DNA of 64,000 bases from Pseudoalteromonas shioyasakiensis (GCF_024518675.1 NZ_JANIGL010000002.1:310001-374000); one strand, 5' to 3'. Positions 19,165 to 29,798 are shown, counted from the stretch's first letter. Notes: generated by a model not told the origin, from the sequence alone. Numbers and translations: made by a program.

Positions 19165-19869
19165 TTAGGAGAGTGCTTGTTTGACTGTTTTAAACTCACG
19201 GCGGCTGATTTCTAGCTCTTCGTCACAATCAATTAAGGTGACTTTATGGCTACTATCTTGACACCTTTTAACTGTTGCGATACGTGATTTATTAACCAGT
19301 GTTTTGCGATGTATTCTTAAAAAATAGCTAGGATATAGCTGCTCGAGTTGCTTTAAACTTTGCTCAACTAATGCATTACCGTTATCAAAAACAATTCGAG
19401 TATATTTATCCTCTGCTGCTGCATATATTACGGTATCTAACTCGATAGACTTTAATTCACCAGCTATTTGATAACAAAGGGTCTGAGGTTTTTGCTTTTG
19501 AATATGAGCACGGGTTATCCGGCCTAATTGTTCAGTGACTTTTAGTAAGTCGCTCTCAGTAACCGGCTTTACTAAATAGCCAGCCGCTGATAATTGCAGT
19601 GCATCTAATGCGTGTTCCGGGTGCGCAGTTACAAATACAACAGCCGGAGGCACTGGCAACTGGTTTAGCTGCTGTGCTACAGCTAAGCCATTCATTTGCG
19701 GCATATCAACATCCAAAAATACGATATCTGGCGGTTGCTTTTTCAATTGTGCCAACGCCTCTTGGCCATTACTTGCTTGTTCTATAAAAGTGTACTGGGA
19801 AATACCTGCTAACAAGCGCTGTATTCTTGCTCGCGCTAAAGGTTCGTCATCAACAATTAATGCTTTCAT
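19165..19869 (-). CDS. algR: LytTR-family response regulator (AlgR-like)
   Basis: 234 residues. Receiver domain (1-120) with phospho-acceptor Asp53 (FLDVDMP), acidic pair VDDEP and Lys in VKPVTE; LytTR DNA-binding domain (about 130-234; FLRIHRKTLVNKSRI). Its start overlaps the kinase gene by 4 bases. In Pseudomonas aeruginosa AlgR activates the fimU-pilVWXY1Y2E operon; here the same class of regulator lies immediately upstream of pilV-W-X-Y1-E on the same strand, strong contextual support for the same role. Confidence 0.85.
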   Translation of the reverse strand: MKALIVDDEPLARARIQRLLAGISQYTFIEQASNGQEALAQLKKQPPDIVFLDVDMPQMNGLAVAQQLNQLPVPPAVVFVTAHPEHALDALQLSAAGYLVKPVTESDLLKVTEQLGRITRAHIQKQKPQTLCYQIAGELKSIELDTVIYAAAEDKYTRIVFDNGNALVEQSLKQLEQLYPSYFLRIHRKTLVNKSRIATVKRCQDSSHKVTLIDCDEELEISRREFKTVKQALS

Positions 19870-20897
19870 GCCCCCTCCTCTATTACTAATGGCAGGACAA
19901 GTTTGACTCTAAATACACCATCACGAGTGGTTGTCGTTAATTGAGCATTATTTTCATAAAATAAATTTAACCGTTGACGAATATTATCAAGCGCCATGCC
20001 GTTTCCAATCCGTTTTTGTAATTGAGTTGAAATCGGGTTTTCTATAATAAAAGTGAGTGTTTGCTTGCTGATAAATTGCTGTACTGTGATCTGTGCACCG
20101 TTTAATGCAGGCTCGACCCCATGACATACTGCATTTTCAATAATTGGCTGTAAAGTCAAACATGGAATAGTAAGCTCAGGGAGCGGCTCTAACAATTGCC
20201 AATCAACCTTTAACCGTTCACCAAAACGCCAGCTTTCTAAACTTATATATTGTTTAGTTAATGCTATCTCTGCGGCTAAAGGAACACCTTTGCCCACCTT
20301 TAGAGCGGCTTGCGATAATGCAGCTAATGCTAAGATCGCTTGCTCTGCAGCATCTGGATCGTAATGAGTCAATTCGGCGGCGGTATTAAGACTGTTATAT
20401 AAAAAATGTGGCCGAATGCGCGCCTGTAGAGCATCCAGCTCAGCTCTTGCTAATGCATTGGTTTGCAGCTGTTTTTCAACGTAAATTGTTAAAAATTGAA
20501 CAAATAAACAAGCTACTAAAACAACAATAAGTAAATTTCGCAATATAAACGCGATGGGATCAGCGATTTCAATCACGCTGCCAGCGAAAAAGATCACCGC
20601 GATACTCATTAACAATGTGGTTAATAAAAGAGAGGTGAATAAACTAACACTTTGAATGAAGCGCGAATATCTCTGCAAAATAGAGCGTAGTAAAAAAAGC
20701 CATGACAGGCTCAATAAGAAGGTAAGCTGTAAAAATAAACTAATTACACCTAGACGTATCCAGATATCTTGAGCTGCTGTAGGTGCAAACGCTAATAGAG
20801 TAGCAATAACTTGCACCACAACTAAGGTAGCTAATACACCTCGCTCAGTAAAAAGAGCCGCAAAAAGCAACGCATTAGTTTGCATCGATTTGCTCAC
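19866..20897 (-). CDS. algZ: LytS/AlgZ-type membrane histidine kinase
   Basis: 343 residues from a GTG with AGGAGA five bases upstream. Four to five hydrophobic segments in residues 5-145 form a membrane sensor. The His_kinase domain carries RPHFLYNSLNT (His is the phosphorylation site) and LTLQPIIENAVCHGVE (N-box). No classical G2 box is prominent, as in AlgZ/FimS proteins, though IGNGMALDNIRQRL is present near the C-terminus. It is the partner of the overlapping AlgR-like gene. It begins 33 bases after ispH, so it may also be read through from the ispH operon. Confidence 0.85.
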   Translation of the reverse strand: MSKSMQTNALLFAALFTERGVLATLVVVQVIATLLAFAPTAAQDIWIRLGVISLFLQLTFLLSLSWLFLLRSILQRYSRFIQSVSLFTSLLLTTLLMSIAVIFFAGSVIEIADPIAFILRNLLIVVLVACLFVQFLTIYVEKQLQTNALARAELDALQARIRPHFLYNSLNTAAELTHYDPDAAEQAILALAALSQAALKVGKGVPLAAEIALTKQYISLESWRFGERLKVDWQLLEPLPELTIPCLTLQPIIENAVCHGVEPALNGAQITVQQFISKQTLTFIIENPISTQLQKRIGNGMALDNIRQRLNLFYENNAQLTTTTRDGVFRVKLVLPLVIEEGA

Positions 20898-20930
20898 TGG
20901 GCTCTCCTTTAACTAGGTTACGCTACAAAA

Positions 20931-21860
20931 CTAGCGTAACTCAACAGGGACAGCAAAAACAATGTTTTCTTCTTCACCTGGATTTTCTATTACTTGTTTA
21001 CCACCAAGCTCTTGTAACTTACTGATCACTTGTTGCACCAATACCTCAGGTGCAGATGCACCCGCGGTGACGCCAACAGTATTAGCATTGTCAAACCATG
21101 CATTTTCGACACTGCTAGCATCATCAATTAAATAAGAGACAGTGCCCATTTTATCAGCAAGCTCGCGTAAACGATTTGAGTTTGAGCTATTTTTAGCACC
21201 AACCACTAATAACACATCAACTTTATCTGCTAAATCACGAACAGCATCTTGACGGTTTTGTGTGGCATAACAAATATCATCTTTACGAGGGCCATCAATA
21301 GCAGGGTATTTAGCGCGCAAAGCATCAATAACATCAGCAGTATCATCAACCGACAAAGTTGTTTGGCTACAATAAAAAAGGTTATTTGGATTCTTCACAT
21401 TAAGTTTAGCAACATCTTCTGCCGTTTCAACTAGATAGATACCGCCGTTGCTATTATCGTACTGTCCCATCGTCCCTTCAACTTCAGGATGACCATGGTG
21501 ACCAATTAAAATACACTCAGTTCCCTTACGGCTAGCGCGGGTAACTTCCATATGTACTTTAGTAACAAGTGGGCAGGTTGCATCAAATACCTTAAGCTCT
21601 CTGCGTTTTGCTTCGCTACGAACTGCTTGCGATACGCCATGCGCACTGAAAATTACAATACTGTCATCAGGTACTTGATCAAGCTCTTCAACAAAAACCG
21701 CACCGCGGCGTTTTAAGCCATCAACCACATAGCGGTTGTGTACAACTTCATGACGTACATAGATTGGCTTTTCAAAAATATCTAAGGCGCGCTCAACAAT
21801 GCTAATTGCACGGTCAACGCCCGCACAAAAACCGCGAGGATTAGCTAATAAAATATCCAT
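20931..21860 (-). CDS. ispH: 4-hydroxy-3-methylbut-2-enyl diphosphate reductase
   Basis: 309 residues. This 4Fe-4S enzyme performs the last step of the MEP isoprenoid pathway, making IPP and DMAPP. The three cluster cysteines are visible in [25 protein letters not shown] and [11 protein letters not shown]. Histidines in [11 protein letters not shown] and [12 protein letters not shown] complete the active site. It overlaps fkpB by one base and ends the conserved ribF-ileS-lspA-fkpB-ispH unit. Identification is firm. Confidence 0.96.
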   Translation of the reverse strand: MDILLANPRGFCAGVDRAISIVERALDIFEKPIYVRHEVVHNRYVVDGLKRRGAVFVEELDQVPDDSIVIFSAHGVSQAVRSEAKRRELKVFDATCPLVTKVHMEVTRASRKGTECILIGHHGHPEVEGTMGQYDNSNGGIYLVETAEDVAKLNVKNPNNLFYCSQTTLSVDDTADVIDALRAKYPAIDGPRKDDICYATQNRQDAVRDLADKVDVLLVVGAKNSSNSNRLRELADKMGTVSYLIDDASSVENAWFDNANTVGVTAGASAPEVLVQQVISKLQELGGKQVIENPGEEENIVFAVPVELR

Positions 21861-22318
21861 TAATCATTTACCTTAGGTGTGTTATCAACTTCTAAAATTT
21901 CAACTTCAAAGGTTAATTGCTGACCTGCTAAAGGATGATTAAAATCAATGGTGACTGACTCACCTTGCACTTCACGTACAAGTCCAGGTAGTTCAGTGCC
22001 ATCAGGTTGTGTAAACGCAATGATCGAACCTACTGTCGCCGGGGTTTCTGGACCAAATTTACTGCGCTCAACATAATAAATATTGTCCGGGTTTGGTTGA
22101 CCGAAGGCATCTTCTGGCTCAAGTTCAAACGACTTGCTATCCCCTGGCGCTAAGCCAAATAAGCACTTTTCAAAGTTTGCCGTTAAGCTACCATCGCCCA
22201 TCACCAGCTTAGCTGGTTTATTATGTACTTTGGTTGAATCAGCTGCAGAGCCATCAGAGAGTTTTATAGAAAAATGAAAAATCACTTCTGAGTTTTCAGC
22301 GATAACTGTTTGGCTCAT
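21860..22318 (-). CDS. fkpB: FKBP-type peptidyl-prolyl isomerase FkpB (SlpA)
   Basis: 152 residues, like E. coli SlpA (149). It is a two-domain SlyD-like FKBP with an inserted flap ([20 protein letters not shown]; the [13 protein letters not shown] segment) and no His-rich tail, which separates it from SlyD. It assists protein folding in the cytoplasm. It overlaps lspA and ispH, consistent with translational coupling. Confidence 0.93.
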   Translation of the reverse strand: MSQTVIAENSEVIFHFSIKLSDGSAADSTKVHNKPAKLVMGDGSLTANFEKCLFGLAPGDSKSFELEPEDAFGQPNPDNIYYVERSKFGPETPATVGSIIAFTQPDGTELPGLVREVQGESVTIDFNHPLAGQQLTFEVEILEVDNTPKVND

Positions 22319-22815
22319 GCTTTATGCTCCTTTGGACTTTCGCCAGTAAAGGCATCAAATAATAACAATGCTGCACCAACACAAATTGCACTATCAGCAA
22401 TATTAAACGCTGGGAAATGCCAGCTTTCATAGTAGAAGTGCAAAAAGTCGATGACATAACCATAATACATACGGTCGTATAAATTACCGATCGCGCCAGC
22501 TAATACAAGCGAATAGGCACCACATAATATCTTATTAGACGCCGGCAAACGCTTCAACCACCAAATCAGCAAACCACTAATCGTGATTGCTATTATGCTT
22601 AAAAACCAACGTTGCCAACCGCTTTCATCACTTAAAAAGCTAAACGCTGCGCCGTAATTATGCACATAGGTCAGGTTAAAAAACGGTAATATATCAATTG
22701 AATCACGCAGATTCATGGTATTTACAACTAGCGTTTTACTGGCAAAGTCTGCTACTAAAAGTAACAGACTTAACCAAAGCCACACTAAACCACTTTTTTG
22801 GGCTAGCTTGCTCAC
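22315..22815 (-). CDS. lspA: lipoprotein signal peptidase II
   Basis: 166 residues with four membrane helices. The aspartyl protease residues are in GNLYDRMYYGYVIDF and FPAFNIADSAICVG. It cleaves prolipoprotein signal peptides before the lipidated Cys in the inner membrane. It lies 9 bases after ileS and overlaps fkpB by 4. Identification is firm. Confidence 0.96.
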   Translation of the reverse strand: MSKLAQKSGLVWLWLSLLLLVADFASKTLVVNTMNLRDSIDILPFFNLTYVHNYGAAFSFLSDESGWQRWFLSIIAITISGLLIWWLKRLPASNKILCGAYSLVLAGAIGNLYDRMYYGYVIDFLHFYYESWHFPAFNIADSAICVGAALLLFDAFTGESPKEHKA

Positions 22816-22824
22816 TGACTACTC

Positions 22825-25653
22825 CTATGCGAATTGGCGGGTTTCGCCTTCGCCATCTACGTTGCTTACACAACGACCACAGATTTCAGGATGAGCAGGG
22901 TTCGCGCCTACGTCATCACAATAATGCCAGCAACGCTCACACTTTTGCGCATCCGTTGCCGCAACACTGATGTAAAGACCTTCAATTTCAGTTGTTTGAG
23001 TACCTTTTGGTTGCTCATTAACTGCAGTTACTGTTACTTGAGAGGTCAGTAATACAAAGCGTAACTCATCACCTAATGCTGCTAACTTATTGGCAATTTC
23101 TGAAGTAGCAAAGATACTTACATTCGCTTGTAAGGTCGCACCAATCACTTCTTCTTTACGTGCACCTTCCAGAACGCGGTTTACTTCATCACGCACTGTT
23201 AAAATAGTTAACCAGTCATCATTACTAAATTGGCCTTCAGTTACGGCTTTTAAGCCATCATACCAAACTGAGGTAAATACATATTGGTCACGCTCACCTG
23301 GTAATGCTTCCCAGATTTCTTGCGCTGTAAAGCTCATGATAGGCGCCATCCAGCGGGTCATTGCTTCAGCAATATGATACAAAGCTGTTTGACATGAACG
23401 ACGCGCATGGCTGTCACTCTTCGCTGTATACTGGCGGTCTTTGATGACGTCTAAGTAGAACGAGCCTAACTCACCCGTACAGAAGTTCATTAGCTTTTGC
23501 GTAACTTGCAGCATCTGGAAGCTATCATAAGCGCTCACAATTTCATCTTGCAATTGCGCTGCACGACCTACAATCCAACGGTCAAGTTCAACCATGTCTT
23601 CAATAGCCACTTGATCAGTTTTTGGATCAAAACCACTTAAGTTAGCCAGTAAGTAACGGCTGGTATTACGAATACGACGGTAGCGATCCGCTGAACGCTT
23701 AAAGATTTCATCAGACACCGTCATTTCAGCCGTGTAATCAGTTGAAGCAACCCATAAGCGTAGAATATCTGCACCTAGTTTGTTCATCACATTTTGCGGT
23801 GAAATTACATTACCTAATGATTTAGACATCTTACGGCCATTCTCATCCACAGTGAAACCATGAGTAAGCACTTGGCGGTATGGCGCATGACCATTAATTG
23901 CAACCGAGGTCATCATTGATGACATAAACCAACCACGGTGCTGATCAGACCCTTCAAGGTATAAATCAGCTGGGCCTGTTAACTCTTCACGAGCGTCAAC
24001 AACACACGCGTGAGTTACCCCTGAGTCAAACCAAACATCAAGTGTGTCTTGTACTTTCATGTATTGCTGAGCGTCTGCTTCACCTAATAAGGTCGCAGGC
24101 TCTAAATCATACCAAGCTTGAATACCTGATTTTTCTACCAGTTTTGCCGCTTCTTCAATCAATGATTGCGTATTAGGGTGTAATGCACCGGTGTCTTTAT
24201 CAACAAATAAAGCAATTGGTACGCCCCAGGTACGCTGACGTGAAATACACCAGTCAGGACGCCCTTCTACCATATTTGCAATGCGGCTTTCGCCCCACTC
24301 TGGTAACCACTGGGTGTTTTTGATTTCGGCTAATGAATCTTGACGCAAATTAGCTTGATCCATGCTCACAAACCACTGCGGTGTTGCACGGAAAATAATC
24401 GGCGTTTTATGACGCCAACAATGCGGATAGCTATGCGTTAATGCATGGTGATGCATTAGCGCGTTACGCTCAGTTAATACATCAACAACACTGGCGTTTG
24501 CTTTAAATACGTGTTGACCTGCAAACAGTTCGGTGTCTGGTAGGTAAACGCCATTGGCACCTACTGGATTAGCCACTTCTAAACCGTATTGTAAGCCCGC
24601 CACGAAATCTTCTTGACCGTGACCCGGCGCGGTATGAACAATCCCCGTACCAGAGTCTGTCGTCACGTGTTCAGCCACAATTACAGGTACGTTAAAATCA
24701 TAAAATGGATGAGCAACTTGAAGGTTTTCAAGCACTGCACCTTTCACATAACCTAAAACGTGATAATGGCTAAAGCCATAACGGTCCATAGCATCTTTTA
24801 CGAGCTCTGAGCCTAAAATCAAACGCTGTTGCGCACCTTCATCGTCAACTTGAACAAGGGCATATTCTAAATCAGCGTGAACGGCAACCGCGCGGTTAGC
24901 TGGCAGCGTCCACGGTGTGGTTGTCCAAATCACGGTGCTTACAGTGCCTGTGCCTTCATGATCTGCTTTTAAGTCAAATGCGTTAACAACCGCGGCTTGA
25001 TCAGTGAACTCAAAACGGACATCAATTGCTGGCGATTGCTTATCTTGGTACTCAACTTCGGCTTCAGCCAATGCTGAACCACAATCTGTACACCAGTGAA
25101 CTGGCTTAGCGCCTTTATGTAAGTGCCCTTTTTCGATAATGCGGCCCAATACGCGAATTGCGTTGGCTTCAAAATCAAAGTTCATTGTTAAATACGGCTT
25201 ATCCCAATCAGCAAAAACACCTAGGCGCTTAAAATCTACTTTTTGGCCTTCAACTTGCTTTTTAGCATAAGCACGGCATTTCTCACGAAATTCGGCCGCA
25301 GTGACTTTAACACCAGGTTTGCCAACCTTTTTCTCAACCATTAGCTCGATTGGTAAACCATGACAGTCCCAACCTGGTACATAAGGGGCATCAAAATCAG
25401 ATAAAGTTTTAGACTTTACAATAATGTCTTTTAAAATTTTATTTACTGAATGGCCTAAATGGATATCGCCGTTTGCATACGGAGGGCCGTCATGCAAAAT
25501 AAAGGTTTTTTTGCCTTTTTTAGCGTTGCGAATTTGACCGTACAGGTCGTCTTCATACCATGTTTTAAGCATTTTTGGTTCACGTTGTGCCAAATTGCCG
25601 CGCATTGGAAACATTGTTTCCGGTAAATTCAAAGTATGTTTGTAGTCGCTCAT
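22825..25653 (-). CDS. ileS: isoleucyl-tRNA synthetase
   Basis: 942 residues, like E. coli IleS (938). It charges tRNA-Ile in the cytoplasm. Class I signatures: HIGH motif in [12 protein letters not shown] near residue 60, and KMSKS in [14 protein letters not shown]. The editing domain includes [14 protein letters not shown]. The C-terminal zinc finger reads CERCWHYC ... CGRCV. It lies between ribF (25 bases) and lspA. Identification is firm. Confidence 0.97.
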   Translation of the reverse strand: MSDYKHTLNLPETMFPMRGNLAQREPKMLKTWYEDDLYGQIRNAKKGKKTFILHDGPPYANGDIHLGHSVNKILKDIIVKSKTLSDFDAPYVPGWDCHGLPIELMVEKKVGKPGVKVTAAEFREKCRAYAKKQVEGQKVDFKRLGVFADWDKPYLTMNFDFEANAIRVLGRIIEKGHLHKGAKPVHWCTDCGSALAEAEVEYQDKQSPAIDVRFEFTDQAAVVNAFDLKADHEGTGTVSTVIWTTTPWTLPANRAVAVHADLEYALVQVDDEGAQQRLILGSELVKDAMDRYGFSHYHVLGYVKGAVLENLQVAHPFYDFNVPVIVAEHVTTDSGTGIVHTAPGHGQEDFVAGLQYGLEVANPVGANGVYLPDTELFAGQHVFKANASVVDVLTERNALMHHHALTHSYPHCWRHKTPIIFRATPQWFVSMDQANLRQDSLAEIKNTQWLPEWGESRIANMVEGRPDWCISRQRTWGVPIALFVDKDTGALHPNTQSLIEEAAKLVEKSGIQAWYDLEPATLLGEADAQQYMKVQDTLDVWFDSGVTHACVVDAREELTGPADLYLEGSDQHRGWFMSSMMTSVAINGHAPYRQVLTHGFTVDENGRKMSKSLGNVISPQNVMNKLGADILRLWVASTDYTAEMTVSDEIFKRSADRYRRIRNTSRYLLANLSGFDPKTDQVAIEDMVELDRWIVGRAAQLQDEIVSAYDSFQMLQVTQKLMNFCTGELGSFYLDVIKDRQYTAKSDSHARRSCQTALYHIAEAMTRWMAPIMSFTAQEIWEALPGERDQYVFTSVWYDGLKAVTEGQFSNDDWLTILTVRDEVNRVLEGARKEEVIGATLQANVSIFATSEIANKLAALGDELRFVLLTSQVTVTAVNEQPKGTQTTEIEGLYISVAATDAQKCERCWHYCDDVGANPAHPEICGRCVSNVDGEGETRQFA

Positions 25654-25678
25654 TAATCCTACTTTCCGTATCGGCTAC

Positions 25679-26605
25679 CTAATTTAAACCAAAACACTGC
25701 TTAGCGGCAGCAACATCAGTTGCTATTTGTGCCGTCAATTGTGTTAATGTCTCGAATTTTTGCTCATCGCGAAGTTTTTCAATCAACTCCACATGCATAA
25801 ACTGTCCGTATATCTCTAGCGCAAAATCAAATAAGTGCACTTCTAATAATGCGCGTGTTCCATTAAATGTGGGCTTATTGCCTATATTTGCAACCCCATA
25901 TATTGTTTTATCTTTTAGCGTTACTCGCACTGCGAACACCCCATTTACTGGGCATACTTGTCGCTTTAAAGCAATGTTAGCAGTTCTAAAACCCAGTTCA
26001 CGGCCACGTTTCCAACCATGTATCACACGCCCTGAAATCGCATAGTTATGACCGAGCATTGCCTTTGCTTGCTCTAACTGACCATGGGCAAGCGCTTCAC
26101 GTATCAAGGTGCTGCTTACTCTAGCATTTAATTGGCGAAAACTCGCGGTGCTTTTTACATCCATTTGCGCCGCTTGGCCCATTTCAGATAACAACCTGAA
26201 ATCTCCCTGACGCCGCTTACCAAAACGAAAGTCATCGCCAACGGTTAATGCTTTAACACCAAGTTTATTAATCAAAATTTCGCTAACAAACTGCTCAGCC
26301 TGCATATTTGCAAATTGTTGATTAAAACTGATGCAAATCACACGCTCTATACCCAAATTGGCCAACAAATTTAGCTTATCACGTAAACGTGTTAACCGAG
26401 CCGGCGCGTTATCTTTGGCAAAAAATTCTTGTGGCTGGGGTTCGAATAACATCACCGTGCTTGGCAGCTTGTATTTTTTAGCGTCATTAAGCAAGCCTTT
26501 AAGCACTTCGCCATGGCCTAAATGTACACCATCAAAATTACCAATGGTCAACACACAACCGTGATGCTGAGTGCGAATATTGTGAATACCTCTGATTAAC
26601 TCCAT
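25679..26605 (-). CDS. ribF: bifunctional riboflavin kinase / FAD synthetase
   Basis: 308 residues. The N-terminal nucleotidyltransferase has TIGNFDGVHLGHGEV (HxGH type) and RVSSTLIREALAHG; the C-terminal riboflavin kinase has GRELGFRTANI and VANIGNKPTF. It converts riboflavin to FMN and FMN to FAD. It is in the standard gene order upstream of ileS. Identification is firm. Confidence 0.96.
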   Translation of the reverse strand: MELIRGIHNIRTQHHGCVLTIGNFDGVHLGHGEVLKGLLNDAKKYKLPSTVMLFEPQPQEFFAKDNAPARLTRLRDKLNLLANLGIERVICISFNQQFANMQAEQFVSEILINKLGVKALTVGDDFRFGKRRQGDFRLLSEMGQAAQMDVKSTASFRQLNARVSSTLIREALAHGQLEQAKAMLGHNYAISGRVIHGWKRGRELGFRTANIALKRQVCPVNGVFAVRVTLKDKTIYGVANIGNKPTFNGTRALLEVHLFDFALEIYGQFMHVELIEKLRDEQKFETLTQLTAQIATDVAAAKQCFGLN

Positions 26606-26678
26606 ACCACCTAATTGCCTTTACGAACCCGCCCGAAATTCTATTTCAGCCGTAGAAACGCCGATTATAATCTTTTTT

Positions 26679-28259
26679 TTAATTTGATTCAGTAGTTGCT
26701 ACGTTTTTTATCGTATTTAGTCGCACACCGAGTATGAACATGGATAAGAAATAAACAACCCCGGCCAAAATCAATAACCCACTGAGTAAAATAACTTGCT
26801 GCGTAAAGTGCCATTCACGCCATAAAAATTGCGCAGCAGTATACCACACGCTCAGTCCCATTATCGCGCTTGCCAAAATACACTTAAAAGTAAAACGCGC
26901 ACTAAAACCTGAGAAATGATACACCTGCTCTTTGTTTAATTGCCGGTATAGTAAATATGCATTGCAGCTAGCCGACATAGAAGTAGCTAAAGCTAACCCT
27001 AAGTAGCCAATAAACGGCGCTAACATAATATTAAATAACATATTCAACACCAGCGTTATAATGCCGATGCGCACCGGGGTTTTGGTATCTTGGCGGGCAT
27101 AAAAGCCTGGTGCAAGTACCTTGATCAACATAAAACTGACTAAACCAACGGAGTAAGCCATTACACCCAAGCTCACAGCTTGAACATGGTCAATATCGCC
27201 TTCTTTAAATGCACCATGATCAAATAATACAGAAATAATAAGCGGGCTTATAAGCATGAGTCCGACCATGGCAGGCAAACCGAGAAATATTACAAACCGC
27301 ACACCCCAGTCTAAAGTGTGCTGAAAATCACTGCCTTTATCGCTGCTATGTAATTTAGACAAAGCAGGCAAAATAACAGTGGCAATGCCAATGCCAAATA
27401 AACCTAATGGAAATTCAATTAATCTATCTGAGTAATAAAGCCAAGCAATTGAGCCTGTCATCAACAATGAGGCAATCATGGTATCAAGCAACAAATTAAT
27501 TTGACTAATAGATACACCAAACAGCGCAGGGATCATCAAGGTGCGGACTTTTTTTACGTTATCGTCCTGCCAAGCCCAACGCGGCTTACTGAGCATCTTT
27601 GCTCGGTATAAAAACGGCAATTGAAACAATAACTGCACAACTCCACCCACAAATACCCCTATGGCAAGTGAGTATGCCCCGACTGAAAATTGATCGTGCA
27701 ATAAAATAGCGCAGCTGATAATTGAAATATTCAGTAATACCGGCGTAAATGCTGCTACAGCAAAGCGGTTATAAACATTCATAACCGCGCCACTTAGCGC
27801 TACGAGACTCACGAAAAATAAATAAGGGAATGTCCATTTAAGTAATTCGCTGGCCAGCACAAACTTCTCACCTTCAGGGTTGCCTTGATACCACTCAATA
27901 AACCAGCCTGTACCAAATAAGGCCGCTATCACTGGCGATGCAATCACACCAACTAGGGTAACAATCAATAAAATGGTACCGAGTGTGCCCGCAGCTTGGG
28001 CAACAAAAAAGCGTACTTTATCGTCTCCCTGTTGTTCTTTTATTTCAGATAAAACCGGCACAAACGCTTGTGCAAAGGCACCTTCAGCAAATAAGCGGCG
28101 CAAAAAATTAGGAATACGATTTGAAAACAAGAAAACATCCGCTGCCGCATTGGCGCCCAGCAAGTTTGCCACCACAGCATCACGTACTAAACCCAAAATA
28201 CGCGATATCATGGTCATTGCACTTACAATCATACCGGAACGAAATAATCCTTTTGCCAC
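26679..28259 (-). CDS. murJ: lipid II flippase MurJ (MviN)
   Basis: 526 residues with about 14 membrane helices of the MOP superfamily. The signature N-terminal region ILGLVRDAVVANLLGA, then RRLFAEGAFAQAFVPVL, is diagnostic. It flips lipid II across the inner membrane for peptidoglycan synthesis. The start is a GTG; the aligned N-terminus of other MurJ proteins supports it. It is divergent from rpsT and 73 bases upstream of ribF on the same strand. Identification is firm. Confidence 0.95.
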   Translation of the reverse strand: MAKGLFRSGMIVSAMTMISRILGLVRDAVVANLLGANAAADVFLFSNRIPNFLRRLFAEGAFAQAFVPVLSEIKEQQGDDKVRFFVAQAAGTLGTILLIVTLVGVIASPVIAALFGTGWFIEWYQGNPEGEKFVLASELLKWTFPYLFFVSLVALSGAVMNVYNRFAVAAFTPVLLNISIISCAILLHDQFSVGAYSLAIGVFVGGVVQLLFQLPFLYRAKMLSKPRWAWQDDNVKKVRTLMIPALFGVSISQINLLLDTMIASLLMTGSIAWLYYSDRLIEFPLGLFGIGIATVILPALSKLHSSDKGSDFQHTLDWGVRFVIFLGLPAMVGLMLISPLIISVLFDHGAFKEGDIDHVQAVSLGVMAYSVGLVSFMLIKVLAPGFYARQDTKTPVRIGIITLVLNMLFNIMLAPFIGYLGLALATSMSASCNAYLLYRQLNKEQVYHFSGFSARFTFKCILASAIMGLSVWYTAAQFLWREWHFTQQVILLSGLLILAGVVYFLSMFILGVRLNTIKNVATTESN

Positions 28260-28437
28260 ACTAAAACCTGCTTTAAAACCAATGAGAAAGTTAATTATGC
28301 CACAGACTTTTTTAGAAATCGCTCTAAAGCACTAGGCTCAGCGGATGGGCTTTGTTACAATAGCGATATTAACTGCTAAAGCGGCAAATTGATGTTCGTT
28401 ACAAAGGAGCAGTTTTTCTTGTTATGTCAAATTTTTA

Positions 28438-28466
28438 TTGACATTCATGATTAAAAAAGGCATATT
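28438..28466 (+). promoter_or_regulatory. sigma-70 promoter of rpsT
   Basis: TTGACA (28438-28443), exactly 17 bases, CATATT (28461-28466), followed by a GC-rich discriminator CCACGGCC, the kind seen at stringently controlled ribosomal promoters. It is about 48 bases before the start codon. Confidence 0.65.
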
Positions 28467-28513
28467 CCACGGCCTTTAAATTAAGCTTATTTTAAGATTG
28501 TTAGGAGCAAACC

Positions 28514-28774
28514 TTGGCTAACATCAAGTCTGCAAAAAAACGCGCTATCACTAGCGAAAAAAACCGTCAGCATAACGCAAGCCGTCGTTCAATGATGCGT
28601 ACATACTTCAAAAAAGTAGTTGTTGCTATTGAAGCGGGCGACAAGGAAGCTGCACAGCAAGCTTTCGCAGTTGCTACACCAATTTTAGACCGTTACGCAA
28701 CTAAAGGTCTAATTCACAAAAACAAAGCTGCTCGTCATAAGAGCCGTTTAGCTGCTAAAATTAAAGCACTATAA
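28514..28774 (+). CDS. rpsT: 30S ribosomal protein S20
   Basis: 86 residues, the usual length. Sequence [21 protein letters not shown] is characteristic; S20 binds 16S rRNA near the 5' domain and helix 44. The start codon is TTG, preceded by TAGGAGC. E. coli rpsT also starts with UUG, which is part of its autoregulation, so the rare start here is probably conserved rather than a mistake. Its own promoter lies upstream and its terminator follows. Confidence 0.97.
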   Translation: MANIKSAKKRAITSEKNRQHNASRRSMMRTYFKKVVVAIEAGDKEAAQQAFAVATPILDRYATKGLIHKNKAARHKSRLAAKIKAL

Positions 28775-28792
28775 TTTGTTTTTGTAGAATAT

Positions 28793-28818
28793 AAAAAACC
28801 GGCCTCGGCCGGTTTTTT
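28793..28818. terminator. bidirectional terminator after rpsT
   Basis: AAAAACCGGCC, loop TC, GGCCGGTTTTTTT, between rpsT (+) and the converging receiver gene (-). Confidence 0.92.
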
Positions 28819-28847
28819 TGTATCTAAGACAGCTTAACAGCAGTTTG

Positions 28848-29231
28848 TTAAGCTATTTCTAACTCCGGATAAAACTTTTTCAGCATCGCTGCTATCTTCT
28901 TCGGCGTAAATGGTTTAACAACAAAGCCCTTAGCCCCTTTATCTATCGCATCTTTAACATTCTCAACAGTTGAATGAGCGGATACCATAACAACATTGGT
29001 TGCAGGATTAATTTCATTTATTTTGGCAATAATTTCTTTACCATCACCATCAGGCAACTCAATATCTAAAAAAATAATATTATAGTTAGCTGCTTGGCAT
29101 TCACTAATACATTGCGCTGCTGTTGAGGCCTCCGTGACATTGTCGATACCTAAATGCATCAGTGTCTGATTAAGAAAGCTACGTACCGTACCTACATCAT
29201 CCACAATTAATATTGAAAGCTGCGCATTCAT
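28848..29231 (-). CDS. stand-alone CheY-like response regulator
   Basis: 127 residues, a single receiver domain and nothing else. Acidic pocket VDDVG, phospho-acceptor Asp56 (IIFLDIELPDGDG), Ser/Ala in MVSAHST and Lys in FVVKPFTPKK are all present, so it should be phosphorylated. GGGGATC precedes the ATG. No kinase or chemotaxis gene adjoins. It could act in chemotaxis, pilus motility or a phosphorelay; the partner is not visible. Confidence 0.85.
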   Translation of the reverse strand: MNAQLSILIVDDVGTVRSFLNQTLMHLGIDNVTEASTAAQCISECQAANYNIIFLDIELPDGDGKEIIAKINEINPATNVVMVSAHSTVENVKDAIDKGAKGFVVKPFTPKKIAAMLKKFYPELEIA

Positions 29232-29345
29232 TCTTGATCCCCATAGGCTATAAGCTAGGTTTAAGTTATTATACTTAATATATAAACTTTTTTAATTCAC
29301 TGATCTTATTATAGAGACACCTGCTTAAAAGGCCAGATTTGCTTC

Positions 29346-29798
29346 ATGACAAATAAAATAAAAAAACAATCACTGCTTGGTAAAACACCGCAACGAAAAA
29401 AAACGCAACCCGTTAGCAATAAAAGAAAAGCACCAGCAACGACAACACAAACTGCCGCAGAGCAAAGCAACAGTGCTAATACCACTGTGCAAGCTAAGCC
29501 AAAAAGCCGAACACTGGTGATAACTTTGGCTATTTTACTATTAGGCTTTTTAATTACACCAAAGCCGCAATTAATTACCTATCAAAAGTTAGGCTTAGTG
29601 ACCCAAAGTGTTTATTGGCCAGGAATATTCGGTTATGGCGCTAACTTGTTCGACTCGAGCTTAGAACCTAGAGCAGACTTAGAGCGTAATACCTTATACT
29701 TATGCCAAAACCTCAAACAACCAGAAAGCTGTCAAAAATACCGAATTACCGAGCAAAAAGGTGTTTTTTCAGCAATCAAGAAACTAATTTTGGATTAA
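29346..29798 (+). CDS. hypothetical single-span membrane protein
   Basis: 150 residues, no family recognised. Residues 1-55 are very basic and low-complexity (Lys, Thr, Gln, Ala) and probably disordered in the cytoplasm; one membrane helix lies at about 56-73 (TLVITLAILLLGFLI); the outer part of about 75 residues has a Cys pair (LYLCQNLKQPESCQKY) that could form a disulphide in the periplasm. It stands alone on plus, with the small membrane gene 60 bases downstream. Confidence 0.7.
   Translation: MTNKIKKQSLLGKTPQRKKTQPVSNKRKAPATTTQTAAEQSNSANTTVQAKPKSRTLVITLAILLLGFLITPKPQLITYQKLGLVTQSVYWPGIFGYGANLFDSSLEPRADLERNTLYLCQNLKQPESCQKYRITEQKGVFSAIKKLILD

Noticed and set aside
19151..19165. Hairpin AGCCG-ATAAG-CGGCT at the end of the algR-like gene
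   Set aside because: Only five base pairs, and on the minus strand it is followed by A rather than T, so it is not a terminator.
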